10,119 nt of DNA from the NCBI GenBank assembly GCA_002292185.1, contig DBBL01000131.1, forward strand, positions 31,092-41,210, written 5' to 3'. Of this stretch, positions 6,476-10,119 are shown in pieces. Source of the stretch: Akkermansiaceae bacterium UBA985 (GTDB lineage Bacteria; Verrucomicrobiota; Verrucomicrobiia; Verrucomicrobiales; Akkermansiaceae). Within the stretch, counting starts at the first letter, position 1; every line of letters begins with the position of its first letter. A model generated the notes under the pieces. It had not been told where the DNA came from and searched no databases. It saw nothing but the letters and a program-made list of their open reading frames with translations. A program made the translations under genes and the position numbers.

Positions 6476-6998
6476 CGTCACTTCGTGGTTCGACTTCTGC
6501 TAATATCTCGAGCTCACAGTCACCTATGACTAGCTCACCCCCCTTGACGATTCTTGCCCGCAAGCCTCCATATCCTTTGAGAAATTCATGTGTTCCCGGA
6601 GCACAAGCCTGATCCATCCAGTAACAGGGGCTGCACTCACATGAGCCTGTCAGCTCCAGGCCTCCGAGAGTGAAGCGTTTATCAATCAGTCCATTGAGAT
6701 CCACACCTTGCATGACCACATTACGACGAAACGCTTTAGGATCGAGCTCACCCTTCACAATCTCATCCCGCACCCGCTCATACACCGCCCAGTCAAACAA
6801 AGTAATCTGCCCCTTGTAGTCCGGCTTATAATCAAAAAAACGATCCCCCTCAATCCCACGCCCCGCCACACAGCTGATCCGCTCCACCTCCTCTATCGGG
6901 TAATCCATCGCCCCCTTACCATGCCGACCATAATAATTATGGCCCGGGGAAATGAAGAGATGTTTTAAGGTGACATTCATATTTACAGGATGCTTCAT
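6468..6998 (-). CDS. MOSC domain-containing protein
   Basis: This 176-residue protein is a stand-alone MOSC domain, related to the C-terminal domain of Moco sulfurases and to YiiM-type proteins. Visible family features are RGIEGDRFF (47-55), FRRNVV (90-95), a cysteine cluster CECSPC (C120, C122, C125) that includes the conserved MOSC cysteine position, and GGLRARIVKGGELVIGD (144-160). MOSC proteins are thought to bind Moco or handle cofactor sulfur, so a role in cofactor maturation or delivery together with FdhD is plausible but inferred. It begins 31 bp after the moaA stop and overlaps fdhD by 8 bp, so it sits inside an operon. Met7 (6980) is another possible start; a weak GAAGAA lies upstream of the chosen ATG. 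Confidence 0.9.
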   Translation of the reverse strand: MKHPVNMNVTLKHLFISPGHNYYGRHGKGAMDYPIEEVERISCVAGRGIEGDRFFDYKPDYKGQITLFDWAVYERVRDEIVKGELDPKAFRRNVVMQGVDLNGLIDKRFTLGGLELTGSCECSPCYWMDQACAPGTHEFLKGYGGLRARIVKGGELVIGDCELEILAEVEPRSDDA

Positions 6999-7029
6999 TA
7001 AGCAATTTCTTCAAACTCAATACTTCCTC

Positions 7030-8040
7030 CTATCCACCCAGATAGGACATCTCAGGCTTAGGCTGGGCACCATCGATTTGGCTGCGCAACTCAGAATAAC
7101 GATCATCTCTGGCAGCCCAGACACTACGGATGACTTCTGTTATTTGCCCGTCAGTGCCGCCATCGCGCAGCAGCGTTTTTAAATTGTGCCCGCGTGCAGC
7201 AAACAGGCAGGTGAACAGCTGACCATCCGAGGAAAGCCGAGCCCGATTACAATCGCCACAAAACGGCTTACTCACCGAGCTGATAAAACCCACTTCCTGA
7301 TCCGGAAGATCCTGGTAGCCAAACCTCTTTGCCGTTTCTCCGATGTAATTGCACGGGATGGCTTCCAGCGGAAAGTGCTGGCCAATAGCCTCCACCATCT
7401 CGGTGTAGGGCACCACCTCACCCAGCTTCCAGCCATTGGTATTTCCTGTGTCCATGTATTCGATAAAGCGCATAGTCACGCCACGTTCTCGGCCGAATCT
7501 GGCCAGCGAAACGATCTCGTCTTCATTGACCCCCTTCTGGATCACACTATTGATCTTCACCTTAAGCCCATGTTCAAGAGCCGCATCGACCCCCTCAATG
7601 ACGCGCTCAGGAGATGCGCCAGTGCCATTCATGCGCACAAAGATTTCTGGGTTCAGCGCATCCATTGAAATCGTCACCCGCTGCAAACCGGCCGCTTTGA
7701 GTTTTTTGGCATAACGAGCCAACGCGCTGCCATTGGTGGTCATCGCAAGGTCATGCTCACCTGGAATGTCAGCCAACATACTGACCAGATCCACTAAGCC
7801 ACGTCGCAGTAGCGGCTCACCCCCTGTCAGGCGAAGTTTCTCCACTCCGAGGCTACAAAAAATCGCAGTGAGCCGCGCAATCTCTTCAAGCGATAAAATC
7901 TCAGGCTTGGGCAGATACGGGTAATCTTCATCAAACACCTCCGCTGGCATGCAGTAGCGACAACGATAATTACAACGATCCGTCACCGAGATCCTCAGAT
8001 CACGGAGCGGTCGCTGCATTTGATCGACGGGCAAGCTCAC
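7030..8040 (-). CDS. moaA: GTP 3',8-cyclase MoaA
   Basis: MoaA is the radical-SAM enzyme that rearranges GTP to 3',8-cyclo-GTP in the first Moco step. Counting from the GTG at 8040 (336 residues), the SAM cluster is C23-x3-C27-x2-C30 (RCNYRCRYCMP). The SAM-binding GGEP is at 73-76. The second, substrate-binding cluster is C261, C264 and C278 (FCGDCNRARLSSDG...C). The protein ends in SYLGG, the C-terminal GG pair important for catalysis. The start is uncertain: the frame is open to a TTG at 8076, the first ATG is at 8019, and I chose the GTG because PVDQMQRPLRDLRIS then aligns with the family's usual D-R-F-G-R-P-L-R-D-L-R-I-S lead-in. It heads the leftward unit and is divergent from moeA. Confidence 0.95.
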   Translation of the reverse strand: MSLPVDQMQRPLRDLRISVTDRCNYRCRYCMPAEVFDEDYPYLPKPEILSLEEIARLTAIFCSLGVEKLRLTGGEPLLRRGLVDLVSMLADIPGEHDLAMTTNGSALARYAKKLKAAGLQRVTISMDALNPEIFVRMNGTGASPERVIEGVDAALEHGLKVKINSVIQKGVNEDEIVSLARFGRERGVTMRFIEYMDTGNTNGWKLGEVVPYTEMVEAIGQHFPLEAIPCNYIGETAKRFGYQDLPDQEVGFISSVSKPFCGDCNRARLSSDGQLFTCLFAARGHNLKTLLRDGGTDGQITEVIRSVWAARDDRYSELRSQIDGAQPKPEMSYLGG

Positions 8041-8111
8041 ACGCAAAGACTGGCATGGATGGACAAAAAAGACCAATCGTGATTTGATCTCTTCTTACAA
8101 AAGCTCACGCC
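8041..8111. promoter_or_regulatory. Short divergent promoter region between moaA and moeA
   Basis: About 70 bp separate the two divergent Moco units, or 92 bp if moaA starts at the ATG at 8019. Promoters for both must lie here or overlap the first codons. Only weak boxes are visible, such as TACAAA (8096-8101) ahead of moeA. I see no extended structure matching the Moco RNA motif in a space this small. Confidence 0.4.
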
Positions 8112-9311
8112 ATGCAAAATCTCATTTCCGTCACTCAGGCCGAAAACATCATCCGCCAACACCTCACCACGGCTGCTGTTGAAATCGTGCCCCTGTCCAA
8201 GGCCCAGGGACGTTACCTTCGTGAGGACATCCTTGCCGACCGCCCCCTGCCTCCCTTTGACCGTGTCATGATGGACGGCATCGCCATCGCCCACGCCTCC
8301 TTCGCCAGCGGCAATACTCGTTTCCCGATCACTGGCACCCAGGCCGCGGGAACACCAGCGCTCACACTGGAAAATGCAGACAGCTGCATTGAAGTCATGA
8401 CCGGCTGCGTCCTACCACACGGATGTGATTGCATCATTCCGATCGAACACATCGACCTATCAGAAAACACCGCCAGCCTGCACAGCGACGCCAGCCCTCA
8501 GGCTCAGCAGCACATCCACTCGGCGGGAAGTGACACCGCAGCAGGAGAAATACTACTGAATAGCGGACAAGTTCTCAACGCCGCTGAGCTCGCCATTGCC
8601 GCCTCCTGTGGTGCTACTCATCTTAAAGTCTCAGCTCTACCTCGCATCCTCATCATCACCACTGGCGACGAACTTGTAGCTCCCGAGGTAACTCCGCTAC
8701 CCCACCAAATCCGCCGCAGCCACGCCACCGCACTGGAGGCACTCATCACCGGCATGAAGCTCGGCAAGGTCGAGAGCCTCCACATTGCCGACGACCCGTT
8801 AGCGCTGAAAGACACAATCACCGAGGCACTGCCCGCCCATGACATCCTCATCTTCACCGGCGGCATCTCGAAAGGCAAATACGACTACGTTGCCCCCGTC
8901 CTCACCGAACTACTCGGCAGCCCCCACTTCCACGGCATCGCCCAACGCCCCGGCAAACCCATGGCGTTTTGGAAGAACTCAAACTCCCCCCTTGTTTTTG
9001 CCCACCCGGGCAACCCTGTCTCTGTCATGGCCTGCGCCGCACGCTACCTCATCCCGAGCCTCGTGGAAATCCTCAGCGGACGCAGCCCCACCCCACAACA
9101 AATCCCCGCCACCGGCAGCTTCCACTGCCCCTCACACTTCACCGGCCTTGTGCCCTGTCGGATCAACAATGGCCGCATTCAGCTCGTGCCGCCATCTAAC
9201 TCCGGCAACTTCCTCGCTCTCGCAGCCACTGACGGCATTGCCCAGCTACCTGGTGAACTTACTGGAAAAGAGCTTCTCAACGAACCCGCCAGCTTCTACC
9301 CTTGGGCATAG
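8112..9311 (+). CDS. moeA: Molybdopterin molybdenumtransferase MoeA
   Basis: MoeA inserts molybdate into adenylylated molybdopterin to give Moco. The 399-residue length is normal (E. coli about 411). Motifs appear in family order: PPFDRVMMDGIAI at 47-59 (Asp55 corresponds to E. coli Asp59), EVMTGCVLP at about 94-102, GSD at 139-141, the MPT-binding fold start ITTGDEL at 182-188, GGISKGKYDYV at 250-260 (Asp258), QRPGKPMAF, and HPGNPVSVM. The usual serine-asparagine pair after the TGDEL segment is RSHA here, a minor departure. It is the first gene of the rightward unit, and its stop is followed after one base by the moaC ATG. No Shine-Dalgarno is visible before the start. Confidence 0.96.
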   Translation: MQNLISVTQAENIIRQHLTTAAVEIVPLSKAQGRYLREDILADRPLPPFDRVMMDGIAIAHASFASGNTRFPITGTQAAGTPALTLENADSCIEVMTGCVLPHGCDCIIPIEHIDLSENTASLHSDASPQAQQHIHSAGSDTAAGEILLNSGQVLNAAELAIAASCGATHLKVSALPRILIITTGDELVAPEVTPLPHQIRRSHATALEALITGMKLGKVESLHIADDPLALKDTITEALPAHDILIFTGGISKGKYDYVAPVLTELLGSPHFHGIAQRPGKPMAFWKNSNSPLVFAHPGNPVSVMACAARYLIPSLVEILSGRSPTPQQIPATGSFHCPSHFTGLVPCRINNGRIQLVPPSNSGNFLALAATDGIAQLPGELTGKELLNEPASFYPWA

Positions 9312-9312
9312 C

Positions 9313-9795
9313 ATGAGTGACTTCAGCCACATTGATCAAAACAACCAGCCCGGCATGGTAGACGTCTCAGCCAAAGACACCACCCGCCGCAGTGCCACTG
9401 CTCAGAGCATCATCGACGTCGGCCCTGAGGTCATGGCTCTACTCGAGGACGGCGACATCCAAAGCAAAAAAGGCCCCGTCTTCCACACCGCCATCATCGC
9501 AGGAACCATGGCGGCTAAAAAAACCTCTGAGCTCATTCCCTTCTGCCACCCGCTGCCCTTAGAGAGTGCCAAGTTCACCATCGAACCAAGTTCCGACACC
9601 CTGATCACCATCACCTGCACCTGCATTACCACCGGCCGCACCGGCATTGAAATGGAAGCCTTATCTGGAGTGTCCGGCGCCGCCCTCACCATCTACGATA
9701 TGTGCAAGGCGATCAGCAAAGACATGCGCATCACCGAGACGCGCCTGATAGAGAAAACCGGCGGTAAATCTGGCGACTACCAAGCCGCACCATAA
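9313..9795 (+). CDS. moaC: Cyclic pyranopterin monophosphate synthase MoaC
   Basis: MoaC converts MoaA's 3',8-cyclo-GTP to cyclic pyranopterin monophosphate. The 160-residue product is almost identical in length to E. coli MoaC (161). It shows MVDVSAKDTTRRSATA (15-30), KKGPVFHTAIIAGTMAAKKT (52-71), ELIPFCHPLPL with His79, GIEMEALSGVSGAAL with Glu113 and Glu115, YDMCKAI with Asp129 and Lys132, and the end signature RLIEKTGGKSGDY. All expected catalytic residues appear present. The start ATG is fixed by the one-base gap from the moeA stop, which suggests coupled translation. The frame is open upstream of this ATG, inside moeA, but that stretch is not MoaC-like. Confidence 0.97.
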   Translation: MSDFSHIDQNNQPGMVDVSAKDTTRRSATAQSIIDVGPEVMALLEDGDIQSKKGPVFHTAIIAGTMAAKKTSELIPFCHPLPLESAKFTIEPSSDTLITITCTCITTGRTGIEMEALSGVSGAALTIYDMCKAISKDMRITETRLIEKTGGKSGDYQAAP

Positions 9796-9800
9796 CATCC

Positions 9801-10119
9801 ATGAAAGGGCTGCTACTCATCGGAGGCAAATCCTCTCGCATGGGCTCGGATAAATCCGAACTCATCCTGCGTGACGGCCTCACCCAGAAACAACGCGGGG
9901 TCGCATTACTGAACTGTGTTTGTGATGAAGTTTTCATCTCTACCTGCGAAGACGCAGGAGAGCCAAACACCATCGCCGATGCCTTCGGCCCCATCGGCCC
10001 ACTCGGCGCCATCGCCTCCGCCCAGAAAGCTGACCCAGATTCAGCCTGGCTCATCCTCGCATGCGACCTGCCTCTTCTGGAAAAAGAACAGCTCGAGATT
10101 CTCATCGAGAACCGCAGCA
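9801..10119 (+). CDS. mobA: MobA-like molybdenum cofactor guanylyltransferase, 3'-truncated by window end
   Basis: The frame from the ATG at 9801 stays open to the window end (106 complete codons). The N-terminus reads LLLIGGKSSRMGSDKSEL, the NTP-binding signature of MobA-type nucleotidyltransferases (Arg13, Asp17 and Lys18 in place). Further along are GPIGPLGAIASA (63-74) and the metal-binding ACDLPLL with Asp89. MobA attaches GMP to molybdopterin to make the guanine-dinucleotide cofactor used by DMSO-reductase-family enzymes such as the YdeP-like protein here. The gene starts 5 bp after the moaC stop, in the same operon. A cytidylyl- or other NTP-transferase specificity cannot be excluded from the visible part. 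Confidence 0.88.
   Translation, partial: MKGLLLIGGKSSRMGSDKSELILRDGLTQKQRGVALLNCVCDEVFISTCEDAGEPNTIADAFGPIGPLGAIASAQKADPDSAWLILACDLPLLEKEQLEILIENRS

Noticed and set aside
8041..8076. N-terminal extension of moaA to the TTG at 8076
   Set aside because: The extra residues (MVFFVHPCQSLR) do not resemble MoaA starts, and the extension would leave only 35 bp for two divergent promoters.
8041..8111. Moco riboswitch-like RNA ahead of moeA or moaA
   Set aside because: The space is too short and no multi-stem structure is recognisable by eye.
8839..9312. N-terminal extension of moaC inside moeA
   Set aside because: The upstream part is low-complexity out-of-frame moeA sequence; MoaC homology begins at the ATG at 9313.

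Overview
The window reads as chromosomal DNA from a Gram-negative bacterium, most likely of the PVC superphylum and perhaps Verrucomicrobiota. This is an inference. It rests on the three-domain (plant/chlamydia-type) IspG, moderately high G+C, and the near absence of Shine-Dalgarno motifs before the genes. I see no mobile elements, rRNA, tRNA or CRISPR.

Layout. Positions 1-1263 hold the C-terminal two thirds of ispG (isoprenoid MEP pathway). After a short convergent gap with small tandem repeats, two minus-strand genes follow. The first transcribed, 2058-1693, is an ArsC-family (glutaredoxin-type arsenate reductase-like) gene whose catalytic cysteine codon is an in-frame TGA, with a bacterial SECIS-like hairpin directly downstream, so it is probably a selenoprotein. 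The second, 1671-1393, encodes a 92-residue protein of unknown function. Divergent from them is a 756-residue FdhF/YdeP-type molybdopterin oxidoreductase (2222-4492). A pyrimidine-rich, repeat-containing gap leads to a small GIY-YIG-like protein lacking the usual catalytic arginine (4622-4891) and a Bax-inhibitor-1-like membrane protein (4940-5665).

From 5684 onward the window is a molybdenum cofactor (Moco) locus in two divergent units. Leftward run moaA, a MOSC-domain gene and fdhD. Rightward run moeA, moaC and a mobA-like gene cut by the window end. MoaA and MoaC make cyclic pyranopterin monophosphate, MoeA inserts molybdate, MobA adds the nucleotide, and FdhD sulfurates the cofactor for formate-dehydrogenase-type enzymes. 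The YdeP-like oxidoreductase is the obvious local client, and the MOSC protein is another candidate Moco-related player.

The most notable item is the Sec-encoding ArsC-like gene. A standard gene caller would start it at an internal TTG and produce a 103-residue fragment without the active site. Read through the UGA, the 121-residue protein places selenocysteine at residue 12, the position of catalytic Cys12 of plasmid R773 ArsC, and keeps the neighbouring active-site signature.
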